A DNA stretch of 64,000 nucleotides from Rhodococcus qingshengii JCM 15477. GTDB taxonomy: Bacteria > Actinomycetota > Actinomycetes > Mycobacteriales > Mycobacteriaceae. The stretch spans positions 6,341,103 through 6,405,102 of the forward strand of contig NZ_CP096563.1 of NCBI RefSeq assembly GCF_023221595.1, given 5' to 3'. Numbering within the stretch: position 1 is the stretch's first letter; each line of letters opens with the position of its first letter. The notes beneath the pieces are model-generated. The model was not told the origin of the DNA, did not search any database, and saw nothing but the letters and a program-made list of their open reading frames with translations. Shown piece by piece: positions 35,253-44,338 of this stretch. Made by a program: the position numbers and the translations under genes.

Positions 35253-35267
35253 GAGAGCAGTGCTCTC
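35253..35267. promoter_or_regulatory. TetR operator 2
   Basis: GAGAGCA-G-TGCTCTC is a perfect 15-bp palindrome immediately after the -10 box, covering the expected start of transcription. Same half-site as operator 1. Confidence 0.75.
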
Positions 35268-35296
35268 AGTTCACTCGAAACAAGAAGGAGCACACC

Positions 35297-36238
35297 ATGT
35301 CGAACCTCGAAATCGTCACCGGAGCAGGACCCGTCGGATCCGCCGTCGCACTACAGCTCGCCGAGCAGGGAATCAACGTCCGGCTCCTGACCAGGTCCGG
35401 CAGCGGGCCCGAGCACCCGCTGATCGACCGCCGACGCGTCGACGTCTCGGATGCCGAGGCCCTGCGCTCGGTCAGCGAGGGCGCCACGGCCATCTACCAC
35501 TGCATCCACGCTGCTTACAACGCAGCCGATTGGGAGCGGGAACTCCCGGCGGCCGAGGAGGTTGTGCTCGACGCGGCCGCATCCATCGGTGCCGTCGTGG
35601 TCTTCCCCGAAAGCCTCTACGCCTACAACTCCAACACCCTGATGACCGAATCCGATCCACGCAACGCCACCGGTGGCAAGCGCGGAGTGCGCACCGCGCT
35701 GCTGCGTGCTCGCGAGGCCTCTGCAACACCCACCGTCAGCGTCGTGGCCTCGGACTTCTTCGGTCCCCGCGTCCGCACTGCCCACGCCGGCGAGCGCATG
35801 GTTCCGAAAGTCATGGCAGGTAAGAAGATTCGTGTCATCGGTTCCGCAGATCAGCCGCACTCCTTCACCTACATCCCCGATCTCGCAGCAGCGATGATCG
35901 CGGCGGCACACAACCCCGAACTTTGGAACTCCGTCCTCCACGCACCCACCGGCCCCGCGCTCACTCAGCGCAAGATCGCCGAGGCCTTCGCCCGCGCCGC
36001 CGGGGCATCCCCCGCCAAGGTGGGTGTACTCCCCGCCTGGGTGCTCGACGCCGTCGGCAAGATCAACACCGACAGCCGCGAACTCGCTGAGATGAACTAC
36101 CAGTTCACCAAGCCGTTCGTCATGGACTCGAGCGCCAGCGAAGTGCTGCTCGGACTCTCGCCGACGCCGCTCGATCAGGCCGCCGAAGCGACCGTCGCGT
36201 GGTGGCGCGAGGAACAGGCTCGCGCCGCTGCTGCCTGA
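35297..36238 (+). CDS. NAD-dependent epimerase/dehydratase family protein
   Basis: 313 aa atypical/extended SDR. The N-terminal nucleotide motif is EIVTGAGPVGSAVALQLAEQG, a GxGxxG form resembling TGxxGxxG but altered. Arg-Ser in LLTRSGSG after the second strand suggests NADP. YAYNS near 113 carries the catalytic-type Tyr. The rest follows NAD(P)H-binding epimerases (SFTYIPDLAAAMIAAAHNPE). AAGGAG precedes the ATG. Expression is evidently controlled by the divergent TetR through two operators. Substrate unknown; perhaps a detoxifying reductase. Confidence 0.83.
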   Translation: MSNLEIVTGAGPVGSAVALQLAEQGINVRLLTRSGSGPEHPLIDRRRVDVSDAEALRSVSEGATAIYHCIHAAYNAADWERELPAAEEVVLDAAASIGAVVVFPESLYAYNSNTLMTESDPRNATGGKRGVRTALLRAREASATPTVSVVASDFFGPRVRTAHAGERMVPKVMAGKKIRVIGSADQPHSFTYIPDLAAAMIAAAHNPELWNSVLHAPTGPALTQRKIAEAFARAAGASPAKVGVLPAWVLDAVGKINTDSRELAEMNYQFTKPFVMDSSASEVLLGLSPTPLDQAAEATVAWWREEQARAAAA

Positions 36239-36292
36239 ACCTGCAGGTGGGGGCTCTTGACGCAAGAACGGAACGGGTGTTCACTTCTTCAC

Positions 36293-36916
36293 ATGGCCTA
36301 TCGCCGCACTCCGGCAGTACAGGAAAGATTGGACGCCCAACGCGCCCGACTGCTCGAGGCCGCCACGACGGCAGTGGCAACTCACGGCTATGCGGGATGT
36401 TCCATCGCCGCGGTGGCCAAGAACGCCGGCGTCGGCACCGGGACGCTGTATCGACATTTCGACGGCAAGGGCGAATTGTTCGCCGAAGTGTTCCAATCAG
36501 TCTGCAGCCGTGAGGTATCCGCAGCTCGGGACGCCGGAGACAGCGCCCGACATCTGGAAGGCAACCACCGCTCCGCTGTATCAGCGTCGGTTCGGACCTT
36601 CGCCGAACGTGCCATGCGCGCACCGGTTCTCGCCTATGCACTGCTGGTGGAACCGGTAGATCCTCTCGTCGACGAACAGCGGTTGATGTTTCGCGAATCG
36701 TTCCGCGATTGCCTGGCCACCGCAATTCGTTCGGCAGTCGACACCGGTGAGATACCGCCACAGGACGCCACTCTGACGGCAGCGTGCATCGTCGGGGCAA
36801 TCGGCGAGGCCCTGATCCTTCCACTGCGCGGAGGCACCACCGATCCCGCTGCGATCGACGCCATTCTCGCCTTCACCCTTCGATCGTTAGGGAGCTTCGA
36901 TGACACCCACGCATGA
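36293..36916 (+). CDS. TetR-family regulator of the acyl-CoA dehydrogenase gene
   Basis: 207 aa from ATG 36293. Helix-turn-helix: TTAVATHGYAGCSIAAVAKNAGVGTGTLYRHFDGKGELFAEVF at about 24-66. The C-terminal domain contains APVLAYALLVEPVDPLVDEQRLMFRESF. Its last 17 bp overlap the start of the acyl-CoA dehydrogenase gene, so the two are cotranscribed and coupled; autoregulation is likely. The ligand may be an acyl-CoA, by analogy with other TetR proteins beside such genes. Confidence 0.88.
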   Translation: MAYRRTPAVQERLDAQRARLLEAATTAVATHGYAGCSIAAVAKNAGVGTGTLYRHFDGKGELFAEVFQSVCSREVSAARDAGDSARHLEGNHRSAVSASVRTFAERAMRAPVLAYALLVEPVDPLVDEQRLMFRESFRDCLATAIRSAVDTGEIPPQDATLTAACIVGAIGEALILPLRGGTTDPAAIDAILAFTLRSLGSFDDTHA

Positions 36917-38537
36917 AGTCACCAATCAGGTTCCGCCCCTGATCGATTACGACGCAGCCGAATACGCGCCGATCCTCGAGGCACTCCACCGTGAAGGCGC
37001 ATCGGATGCACTCGAAGAGGTTCATCGCGTCGGGATCCGCGCCGGCAGTGCTCAGGCCCAGGAGTGGGGCGATCTGGCCGAGGAGCACCCACCTGTTCTG
37101 AGAACCCACGACCGCTACGGCAACCGCATCGACGAGGTCCGTTACGACCCCGCCTATCACCAACTCATGAGCACCGCAGTGGAATTGGGACTGCACGGCG
37201 CTCCGTGGGTTGACCCGAATCGACACGCACACCTCGTCCGCGCCGCGAAGATGGCCGTGTGGGGTCAAACCGATGCCGGCCACGGCTGTCCCATCTCCAT
37301 GACGTACGCCGTGATCCCCGCGCTGCGGCACAACGCGGATCTGGCCGCGCAGTACGAACCCCTCCTGACCACGCGGCACTACGATTCAGCGCTGAAAGCT
37401 CCCCTCACCAAACCCGGATTGATCGCCGGTATGTCGATGACGGAAAAACAGGGCGGTTCGGATGTTCGTGCCGGAACCACAAGGGCAGTGCCACAATCCG
37501 ACGGCAGCTACCTGCTGACGGGCCACAAGTGGTTCACCTCCGCGCCGATGTCGGACGTGTTCCTCGTCCTCGCCCAGGCACCGGGTGGTCTGTCGTGCTT
37601 CTTCCTGCCTCGGGTCCTGCCGGACGGCTCGCTCAACAACATGTTCCTGCAGCGTCTGAAGGACAAGTTGGGCAATCATTCCAACGCGAGTAGTGAGGTC
37701 GAGTACCGCGACGCTCTCGCATGGATGGTCGGCGAGGAAGGCCGGGGCGTGCGCACCATCATCGAGATGGTCAACATGACCCGGTTGGACTGCACGATCG
37801 GCACGGCCACCGGCATGCGCGTCGGCAACATGCAGGCAGTTCACCACGCGACGCATCGAAGTGCTTTCGGCGCCAACCTGATCGACCAACCCTTGATGCG
37901 AAACGTTCTGGCAGATCTGGCGGTGGAATCGGAAGCGTCGACCACCGTCGCGATGTGGCTGGCCGCTCTGACCGACCGCGCAACCACAGGCGATGCCCAC
38001 GCCAGCGCACTACGACGCATTTCGTTGGCCGTGAGTAAGTACTTCGTCTGCAAGCGCGGACCGATCCACGCTGCCGAGGCACTCGAGTGTCTGGGCGGAA
38101 ACGGATACGTGGAGGAATCCCGGATGCCGCGCCTCTATCGCGAGGCTCCGCTGCTTTCGGTGTGGGAGGGTTCCGGCAACGTCGCGGCGCTCGACACACT
38201 GCGGGCGATGGCCAAGCAACCCGAAACACTGCAGGTGTTCTTCGACGAGCTGAAACGAGCCAGTGGAGTGGACGGCCACTTCGATCAGGCCGTGCGGGAT
38301 CTCCAGGTGGCATTCGGCGATTTCGACGACATCGAATACCGGGCACGAAAGATCGTCGGCGACATGGCGCTCGCTCTGCAGGCCTCGCTGTTGCTCCGCT
38401 ACGGGCACCCCGCGGTGGCCGACGCGTTCTGCGCGAGTCGGCTCGGAAACAGCTGGGGGAGTGTGTTCGGAACGCTGCCGAGGGGCGTCGACGTCGCGCC
38501 GATCCTCGAGCGGGCCACCGTCAAGATCGGCGCCTGA
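36900..38537 (+). CDS. AidB-like acyl-CoA dehydrogenase
   Basis: 545 aa, larger than ordinary acyl-CoA dehydrogenases (~390) and matching the AidB/isovaleryl-CoA-type subgroup. FAD-binding features: GMSMTEKQGGSDVRAGTT, GHKWFTSAPMSD and ECLGGNGYVEESRMPRLYREAPLLSVWEGSGNV near 400-430. The N-terminal extension (LRTHDRYGNRIDEVRYDPAYHQL) is typical of AidB. AidB in E. coli belongs to the adaptive response to alkylation damage, yet many homologues act in fatty-acid or branched-chain metabolism. It is cotranscribed with a TetR gene. Confidence 0.87.
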   Translation: MTPTHEVTNQVPPLIDYDAAEYAPILEALHREGASDALEEVHRVGIRAGSAQAQEWGDLAEEHPPVLRTHDRYGNRIDEVRYDPAYHQLMSTAVELGLHGAPWVDPNRHAHLVRAAKMAVWGQTDAGHGCPISMTYAVIPALRHNADLAAQYEPLLTTRHYDSALKAPLTKPGLIAGMSMTEKQGGSDVRAGTTRAVPQSDGSYLLTGHKWFTSAPMSDVFLVLAQAPGGLSCFFLPRVLPDGSLNNMFLQRLKDKLGNHSNASSEVEYRDALAWMVGEEGRGVRTIIEMVNMTRLDCTIGTATGMRVGNMQAVHHATHRSAFGANLIDQPLMRNVLADLAVESEASTTVAMWLAALTDRATTGDAHASALRRISLAVSKYFVCKRGPIHAAEALECLGGNGYVEESRMPRLYREAPLLSVWEGSGNVAALDTLRAMAKQPETLQVFFDELKRASGVDGHFDQAVRDLQVAFGDFDDIEYRARKIVGDMALALQASLLLRYGHPAVADAFCASRLGNSWGSVFGTLPRGVDVAPILERATVKIGA

Positions 38538-38560
38538 CCCACCCACTACAGTTTCCGCTT

Positions 38561-39868
38561 ATGAACCGAGCCTCGAACCGCCGCGAGGCCTGGCAGCGCG
38601 TACTGCACACCCTGCGTGAATCACCCGGCCTCGGAAGGCTGGCGCTCGTCCGCTTTTCCAGCCAGTTCGGCGACGGAATGTTCCAGGCCGCGCTCGGCGG
38701 CGCAATCCTCTTCAACCCGGAACGCGAAACCGATCCGGTGGCGATAGCGGCCGGCTTTGCCGTACTGCTCCTTCCTTATTCGGTGATCGGCCCCTTTGCC
38801 GGCGCTCTGCTGGATCGTTGGGACCGCCGCCTGGTGCTCCTGTGGGCGAGCGTGCTCCGCGGGCTCTTCATCCTGACCACCGCGGTGCTGCTGGTCGCCG
38901 GCGGCGGTGACACTCTGTTGTTGACGTGTGCGCTTGCTGCGATCGGGGTCAGCCGCTTTGTCGGGGCAGGCGTATCCGCAGCCCTGCCGAAGGTCGTCCG
39001 ACAATCGTGGCTGGTGGCAACCAATTCCGTTCTCACAACGGCTGGTTCGGTGGTAGCCGCTCTTGGTGCTTCGGCAGCGGTGGCGATCATCGGCATGATC
39101 GGCGCGGGGGATCGAGCGTCAGGCGCCGCCGTGGCCATCGCAGCACTGGGATCGGTGATCGCGGCCCTCGCCGCGGCCAGGTTCACGGCCCGCTCACTTG
39201 GTCCGGTCGCCGACGAAGTGGTCCGCGCCAGTGCCGTCCGTTCGGTGACGGCCGGACTGCGCACCGGGGCAACCGCTGTCTGGGAGGCGCCCGGCGTCAC
39301 CACGGCGATGATCGGAATCGGAGCGCACCGCATCTGCTTCGGCATCAACACCCTCATCATGGTGCTGGTCCTACGCGACACCTCGAACGGCTCCCAATTA
39401 CCTGGAGGGATGGCCGGATTCGGCGTCGCCGTCGGCGCCACGGCAATCGGAATGCTGATCGCGGCATTGATCACACCGTTCCTCATCCCGCGGATCGGTC
39501 GCTCACGGATGATCACCTACGCCCTGGTGTGCGCGGTTCTCGTCCAGCTCGTCTTCGTGACCACGCTGACTCAGGGGTCGCTGCTGATCGCCGCTTTCCT
39601 GCTCGGCATCGCCGGCCAGTCCGTGAAACTCAGCGGCGACGCGGCCATGCAGATCGACATCGACGATGACCGTCGTGGTCAGGTATTCGCCTTGCAGGAC
39701 ACCGTGTTCAACGTCGCGTTCATCGGTGCGATCGCGGCAGCGTCGACGGTGATCGCACCCGACGGCAAGAGCGTCGGCCTGGCCGTTGCCGGTGCGGGTG
39801 TCTATGCCGCCGGATTGTCAGCGGTGCTGATCAACCGCAAGAAACGAGAAACTAGCCCTGCTGGGTAG
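38561..39868 (+). CDS. MFS transporter
   Basis: 435 aa from ATG 38561, 23 bp after the acyl-CoA dehydrogenase. Twelve TM segments; FSSQFGDGMFQAALGGAILF in TM1 and GPFAGALLDRWDRRLVLLWAS (motif A) after TM2 mark it as an enterobactin-exporter (EntS)/MFS_3-like protein. The substrate is unknown. Its final 17 bp overlap the end of the convergent pcnA gene. Confidence 0.83.
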   Translation: MNRASNRREAWQRVLHTLRESPGLGRLALVRFSSQFGDGMFQAALGGAILFNPERETDPVAIAAGFAVLLLPYSVIGPFAGALLDRWDRRLVLLWASVLRGLFILTTAVLLVAGGGDTLLLTCALAAIGVSRFVGAGVSAALPKVVRQSWLVATNSVLTTAGSVVAALGASAAVAIIGMIGAGDRASGAAVAIAALGSVIAALAAARFTARSLGPVADEVVRASAVRSVTAGLRTGATAVWEAPGVTTAMIGIGAHRICFGINTLIMVLVLRDTSNGSQLPGGMAGFGVAVGATAIGMLIAALITPFLIPRIGRSRMITYALVCAVLVQLVFVTTLTQGSLLIAAFLLGIAGQSVKLSGDAAMQIDIDDDRRGQVFALQDTVFNVAFIGAIAAASTVIAPDGKSVGLAVAGAGVYAAGLSAVLINRKKRETSPAG

Positions 39869-41303
39869 CCCACCACTTCAGCAGTTCGGCCTCGGCCTCG
39901 TCACGCTCGAGCGGGCCGCGATCCAGACGTAGTTCCTTGAGGAACGTCCATGCCTTGCCCACCTGCGGGCCGGCCGGGATGTTGAGCAGCTCCATGATGG
40001 CGTTGCCGTCGAGGTCCGGACGCACCCGAGCAAGGTCTTCCTGCTCGGCGATGCGCGCGATCCGCTCTTCGATGTCGTCGTACGTGGCCTGCAGCTGCGC
40101 GGCGCGACGCTTGTTGCGTGTGGTGCAGTCGGCCCGTACGAGCTTGTGCAAGCGGGGGAGCAGCTCGCCCGCGTCGGTGACGTACCGCCGCACCGCCGAG
40201 TCGGTCCACTGTCCCTTGCCGTAGCCGTGAAAACGCAAGTGCAGGAACACGAGCTGTGAGACGTCGTCGACCATCTGCTTCGAGAACTTCAGTGCCCGCA
40301 TGCGCTTGCGCACCAGCTTGGCGCCGACCACCTCGTGGTGGTGGAAGCTGACCCCACCGCCAGGCTCGTTACGCTTGGTATCCGGCTTTCCGATGTCGTG
40401 AAGCAGTGCTGCCCAACGCAATACGAGGTCCGGATCGCCTTCTTCGAGATCGATCGCCTGCTGGAGCACCGTGAGGGAGTGCTGGTAGACGTCCTTGTGC
40501 TGGTGATGCTCGTCGATCTCGAGCTTCATCTGCGGAACCTCGGGCAGCACGTATGCAGCCAGTCCGGAGTCGACCATCATGTTGATGCCGTCCACCGGGT
40601 ACATGCCCAGCATCAGTTTGTTCAGCTCCACCTGCACACGCTCGGCGGTGATTCGCTCGATCTGCGACGCCATCTCCTTGATGGCCTCGAAAACACGATT
40701 GTTCAACGTGAAACCAAGCTGCGAGACGAACCGGGCTGCACGCAGCATCCGCAGCGGATCGTCGTTGAACGAGTTTTCCGGCGCCGACGGCGTATCTAGC
40801 TCTCCGGCCAACAGGGCGTCCATGCCGTTCAGCGGATCGACAAACGTGTAGGAACCGTCGGCGCCGATCTTCATCGCCATCGCGTTGACGGTGAAATCGC
40901 GGCGCACCAGATCGTCGGCCAACGTCGTGCCGTACTCGACTATCGGATTACGAGAGACGCGATCGTAAGCGTCGGCCCGGAAGGTCGTGATCTCGATCTC
41001 CTGGCCGTGCTTGATGGCGCTGATGGTCCCGAACTCGATGCCCGTGTCCCACTGCTTGTCCACCCAGCCCTTGAGCAGAGCCTGAACCTTCTCCGGCCTG
41101 GCGTCCGTCGTGAAGTCCAGATCGCCACTGAAGCGGCCGAGGATCGCGTCCCGAACACTGCCACCCACCAGGAACAGCTCGTGACCGGCCGCAGCAAAAC
41201 GCTCACCGAGCGGGTTCAACACGTCGGACAACGTGCCGAGCGTTGCAGTGGCGTCGGCAAGCAGTCGTAGGCGGCGATCAGCGTCGGAGGTAGGGACAGT
41301 CAC
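39852..41303 (-). CDS. pcnA: CCA tRNA nucleotidyltransferase
   Basis: 483 aa. Class II nucleotidyltransferase adding or repairing the 3'-CCA of tRNAs. It has GGSVRDAILGRFSGDLDFTTDARPE (metal-binding Asp-x-Asp) at 41-65, the RRDFTVNAMA motif, LRMLRAARF, and a C-terminal HD domain with LHDIGKPDTKR. The HD domain is typical of actinobacterial CCA enzymes. It is the first gene of the block that matches the mycobacterial Rv3907c-Rv3924c order and is divergent from the NUDIX gene, as in M. tuberculosis. Confidence 0.94.
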   Translation of the reverse strand: MTVPTSDADRRLRLLADATATLGTLSDVLNPLGERFAAAGHELFLVGGSVRDAILGRFSGDLDFTTDARPEKVQALLKGWVDKQWDTGIEFGTISAIKHGQEIEITTFRADAYDRVSRNPIVEYGTTLADDLVRRDFTVNAMAMKIGADGSYTFVDPLNGMDALLAGELDTPSAPENSFNDDPLRMLRAARFVSQLGFTLNNRVFEAIKEMASQIERITAERVQVELNKLMLGMYPVDGINMMVDSGLAAYVLPEVPQMKLEIDEHHQHKDVYQHSLTVLQQAIDLEEGDPDLVLRWAALLHDIGKPDTKRNEPGGGVSFHHHEVVGAKLVRKRMRALKFSKQMVDDVSQLVFLHLRFHGYGKGQWTDSAVRRYVTDAGELLPRLHKLVRADCTTRNKRRAAQLQATYDDIEERIARIAEQEDLARVRPDLDGNAIMELLNIPAGPQVGKAWTFLKELRLDRGPLERDEAEAELLKWWATQQG

Positions 41304-41401
41304 GTGAAAGGAGCTTACTTAAGGTGCGCAAATAGCAGAACGCGCATACGAACGCGATAGACCGCTTTGCGCGGGTTACCGGGCAACGCTGCAACGCCAA
41401 C

Positions 41402-41407
41402 TAGTAT
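41402..41407 (+). promoter_or_regulatory. -10 box (TAGTAT) placed for leaderless mutT4
   Basis: TAGTAT ends 7 nt before GTG 41415. That GTG gives the basic N-terminal extension also present in the mycobacterial homologue, which supports both the start choice and leaderless transcription. Confidence 0.5.
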
Positions 41408-41414
41408 CGATGAG

Positions 41415-41987
41415 GTGTCTGGTGCCGAACGAACAAACAGGAGTCGCCGCAACCCGCGGCGTCGACCTGCCGTCGGCAACCCCGATAAACCTTTGATGCG
41501 AACCGTCCGTGAAACTTCTGCGGGCGGCTTGGTCGTCGACGGCTGGGGAGGACCCCCGGAACGCCTCTGCGCTGCACTGATCGGCCGAACCGACCGCCGC
41601 GGACGCCTGCTCTGGTCGCTACCGAAGGGCCATATCGAACAAGGTGAGACCGCTGAGCAGACCGCGATGCGTGAGGTCGAAGAAGAAACCGGTATCCAGG
41701 GAACCGTCCTGGCACCGCTGGGCAGCATCGACTACTGGTTCGTGACCGAAGGTCGACGCGTCCACAAGACCGTGCACCACTATCTCCTCCGCTTTCTCGG
41801 CGGTGAACTCTCCGACGAGGACATCGAGGTCACCGAAGTCGCTTGGGTGCCGCTGACGGAATTGCACTCGCGCCTCGCATACGCCGACGAGCGCAAACTC
41901 GCAGAACTCGCGTCCCAGATGATCGCCGAGATGCCGCGAACGGAAATACGGCAAGAACAGCGCCCGAAGGAACCGGACGCCGGATGA
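41415..41987 (+). CDS. mutT4: NUDIX hydrolase (MutT4-like)
   Basis: 190 aa from GTG 41415; ATG 41496 is the next in-frame start and would remove a basic N-terminal arm ([11 protein letters not shown]) that the mycobacterial homologue also has. The NUDIX box [23 protein letters not shown] matches GX5EX7REUXEEXGU completely. Also typical are [11 protein letters not shown] and [23 protein letters not shown]. It hydrolyses a nucleoside-diphosphate-linked compound, possibly damaged nucleotides. It is coupled to the next gene by ATGA and heads the mutT4-DUF6049-murJ unit. Confidence 0.9.
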   Translation: MSGAERTNRSRRNPRRRPAVGNPDKPLMRTVRETSAGGLVVDGWGGPPERLCAALIGRTDRRGRLLWSLPKGHIEQGETAEQTAMREVEEETGIQGTVLAPLGSIDYWFVTEGRRVHKTVHHYLLRFLGGELSDEDIEVTEVAWVPLTELHSRLAYADERKLAELASQMIAEMPRTEIRQEQRPKEPDAG

Positions 41988-44338
41988 GAATGGCACTGCG
42001 GCGGGCCGGTGTGGCCGCTCTGGTGATGGCCGCTGTCGGTTTCGGGCCTGCAACGACGGCCGTCGCATGGGCAGCGCCGTCCAGTCAGCCCAGTGAGCGC
42101 GCCCCGGCGCGAAACACCAACGATGCCAAATTTCTGCAGCTGACCATCGACTCCACCGCACCGACCACGGTGACGACCACCAGCGACCGCAACGTCGTGG
42201 TCAAGGGGACGGTGAAGAACGTCGGTGACCGTCCCGTCGAGGACGTCGGAGTGAGGCTGCAACGCGCTCCCGCGATCGACTCCAGTTCGGACGTGCGCGC
42301 AGCACTCGACTTCGACCAGGCCGTTTTCGACACGGTCGGCGAATTCGACACCGTTGCCACCACCCTCGACACCGGCCAGTCCAAGCAGTTCACGCTCACC
42401 TTGCCGTTGCGGAGCACTACCGGGTTGTCTCTCGACATCACCGAACCGGGCGTCTACCCGATGCTCGTCAACGTGAACGGCACCCCGGAGTACGGCGGTG
42501 CCGCCCGACTCGACGACGCACGCTTCTTGCTCCCCGTCCTCGGTGTGCCGGCCGCGGCCGAATCGAACGCCACAGCCGGAACCCCCAGTTCGTCCGCCAC
42601 GGCCGTCGTTCCCCCCGACACGTCCGCCCCGATCGGCGTCACGCTCATGTGGCCGCTGGCCGACGCGCCACGACTCGTCGGCGGAATCCCCGGCGCGGTC
42701 AACGAGCCCGTACGCCTGATCGACGACGAACTCGCCACCGAACTTTCCGACGGCGGGCGCCTGGACGCGTTGGTCGATGCGGTGGAGAACGCCACCAAGC
42801 CCGAGAGCGACACCGATCGCCGCGTCACGGATGCGCTCTGTCTGGCAATCGACCCCGACCTTCTGATCACCGTCGAGAACATGACTCGCGGATACCTCGT
42901 GGCCGACAACTCGTCAGATCCCACCGGACCGTCGCACGAAGGCCGCGGCAGCGACGCCGCCAACCAGTGGCTCGGCCGGGTGAAGACCCTCGCGTCCTCG
43001 ATGTGCACGACGGCGGTTCCGTTCGCCCAGGCCGATCTCGCCGCGGTCACCTCGGTGGCCAATCCGGAGTTGACGGCTACCGCGCTCACACGGCCGGCGG
43101 ACATCGTCGACAACATCCTCGGCGTGACCTCACTGCGAGATTTCGTCTGGCCGGATTCGGGTGTCCTCGACTCGGCCACCGCAGAGGTGCTGAGCGTGAA
43201 TCCCACCACAGCGATGGTGGCTGACACTTCCGTCGACTCGGCAGCTCCGCAGCTGTCGTCGCGGATAACCGGCTCACTCGACGCGCTTGCCTTCGACACC
43301 TCGGCGGCAGCGGCGCTGGCCGCCACCGGCTCGGAGCCGCAGGTCCCGTCGTACATCCCCGACGACACCGCGCCGACCATCGACATCGAATCGCGCAGCG
43401 CCCGGCGTCAGGACGCGCTGGGGGCGATGGCCTGGGCCGCGCTGACGCCGACGTCGCTGCCGCGCAATCAGATCTTCGCGCCGCCGCAACTGTGGACCGC
43501 CGACAGCAACGACGCCACGGCGGTGCTCTCGATGCTCGCGACCCTCATCCGGTCCGGGCTCGCCTCACCTCAGGCCCTGCCGGCACTGCTCGGCAGGCAA
43601 CCGGGCGCGACGGACGCCGCCACTCTCGACTACCCGGACCGGGCTACCCAGGACGGTCCGCAAACGTCCGTCGTCGAGACCGCAACCACCCAACTTCCGC
43701 GTATCGACGGGCTCGAAGCTTCGCTCGTGGACGATCCGGCGGCTTCGCTCACCCCCCGGGGATTCACGGCGCCGCTCCGCGAAGATCTACTCCGTTCGAT
43801 GACCTTGGCCGATCGCCGCAACGTCGACTCCGCGTCGGTCAATCGGGCGGAGCGGGCCGCGACCATCCGCGCCGACAACGTCACCGAAGCCGTCGACGGG
43901 ATGTACCGGGCCGTCAGTGTGGTGTCTCCGGGCGGCGTCTACACCCTCGCGTCGGGGCAGAGTCCGCTCCTGCTGGTGGCGCGCAACGAGCTGCCCATCG
44001 CCATCAACGTCGACCTGCGTGTGGAAGCCCCACCCGAGATGCAGATCAGTGACATCGGTCCCAAACAGCTTCCGCCGCGAGGTAGCCGACAGTTGACTGT
44101 GCCCGCGGAAATGAACGATTCTCGCAAGCTGGAAGTCAACTTCTCGCTGACCACGACAGATGGCCGCCAATTGGGTACGCCGACCAGCGTGACCGTACGG
44201 TCGAATGCGTACGGTCGTCCCCTGGCCGCCGTGACGGCGACAGCGGGAGGGTTGCTGCTGTTCCTGGCAGGGCGACGGCTGTGGCATCGATTCAAGGGTC
44301 AGCCGGACCCAGCAGATGAAGGGTACGAACGCTCATGA
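41984..44338 (+). CDS. DUF6049-family secreted/membrane-anchored protein (Rv3909-like)
   Basis: 784 aa. A signal peptide occupies about residues 1-32 (basic start, hydrophobic core, AVAWAAP). The long extracellular part begins with an Ig-like beta domain ([42 protein letters not shown]), a Thr/Ser/Pro-rich linker and a large middle domain, then a second beta domain. One TM ([21 protein letters not shown]) and a short basic cytoplasmic tail end it. Topology is therefore type I, with the mass outside. It is coupled at both ends by ATGA to mutT4 and murJ, so a role with MurJ in the cell wall is likely but unproved. Confidence 0.87.
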   Translation: MRMALRRAGVAALVMAAVGFGPATTAVAWAAPSSQPSERAPARNTNDAKFLQLTIDSTAPTTVTTTSDRNVVVKGTVKNVGDRPVEDVGVRLQRAPAIDSSSDVRAALDFDQAVFDTVGEFDTVATTLDTGQSKQFTLTLPLRSTTGLSLDITEPGVYPMLVNVNGTPEYGGAARLDDARFLLPVLGVPAAAESNATAGTPSSSATAVVPPDTSAPIGVTLMWPLADAPRLVGGIPGAVNEPVRLIDDELATELSDGGRLDALVDAVENATKPESDTDRRVTDALCLAIDPDLLITVENMTRGYLVADNSSDPTGPSHEGRGSDAANQWLGRVKTLASSMCTTAVPFAQADLAAVTSVANPELTATALTRPADIVDNILGVTSLRDFVWPDSGVLDSATAEVLSVNPTTAMVADTSVDSAAPQLSSRITGSLDALAFDTSAAAALAATGSEPQVPSYIPDDTAPTIDIESRSARRQDALGAMAWAALTPTSLPRNQIFAPPQLWTADSNDATAVLSMLATLIRSGLASPQALPALLGRQPGATDAATLDYPDRATQDGPQTSVVETATTQLPRIDGLEASLVDDPAASLTPRGFTAPLREDLLRSMTLADRRNVDSASVNRAERAATIRADNVTEAVDGMYRAVSVVSPGGVYTLASGQSPLLLVARNELPIAINVDLRVEAPPEMQISDIGPKQLPPRGSRQLTVPAEMNDSRKLEVNFSLTTTDGRQLGTPTSVTVRSNAYGRPLAAVTATAGGLLLFLAGRRLWHRFKGQPDPADEGYERS

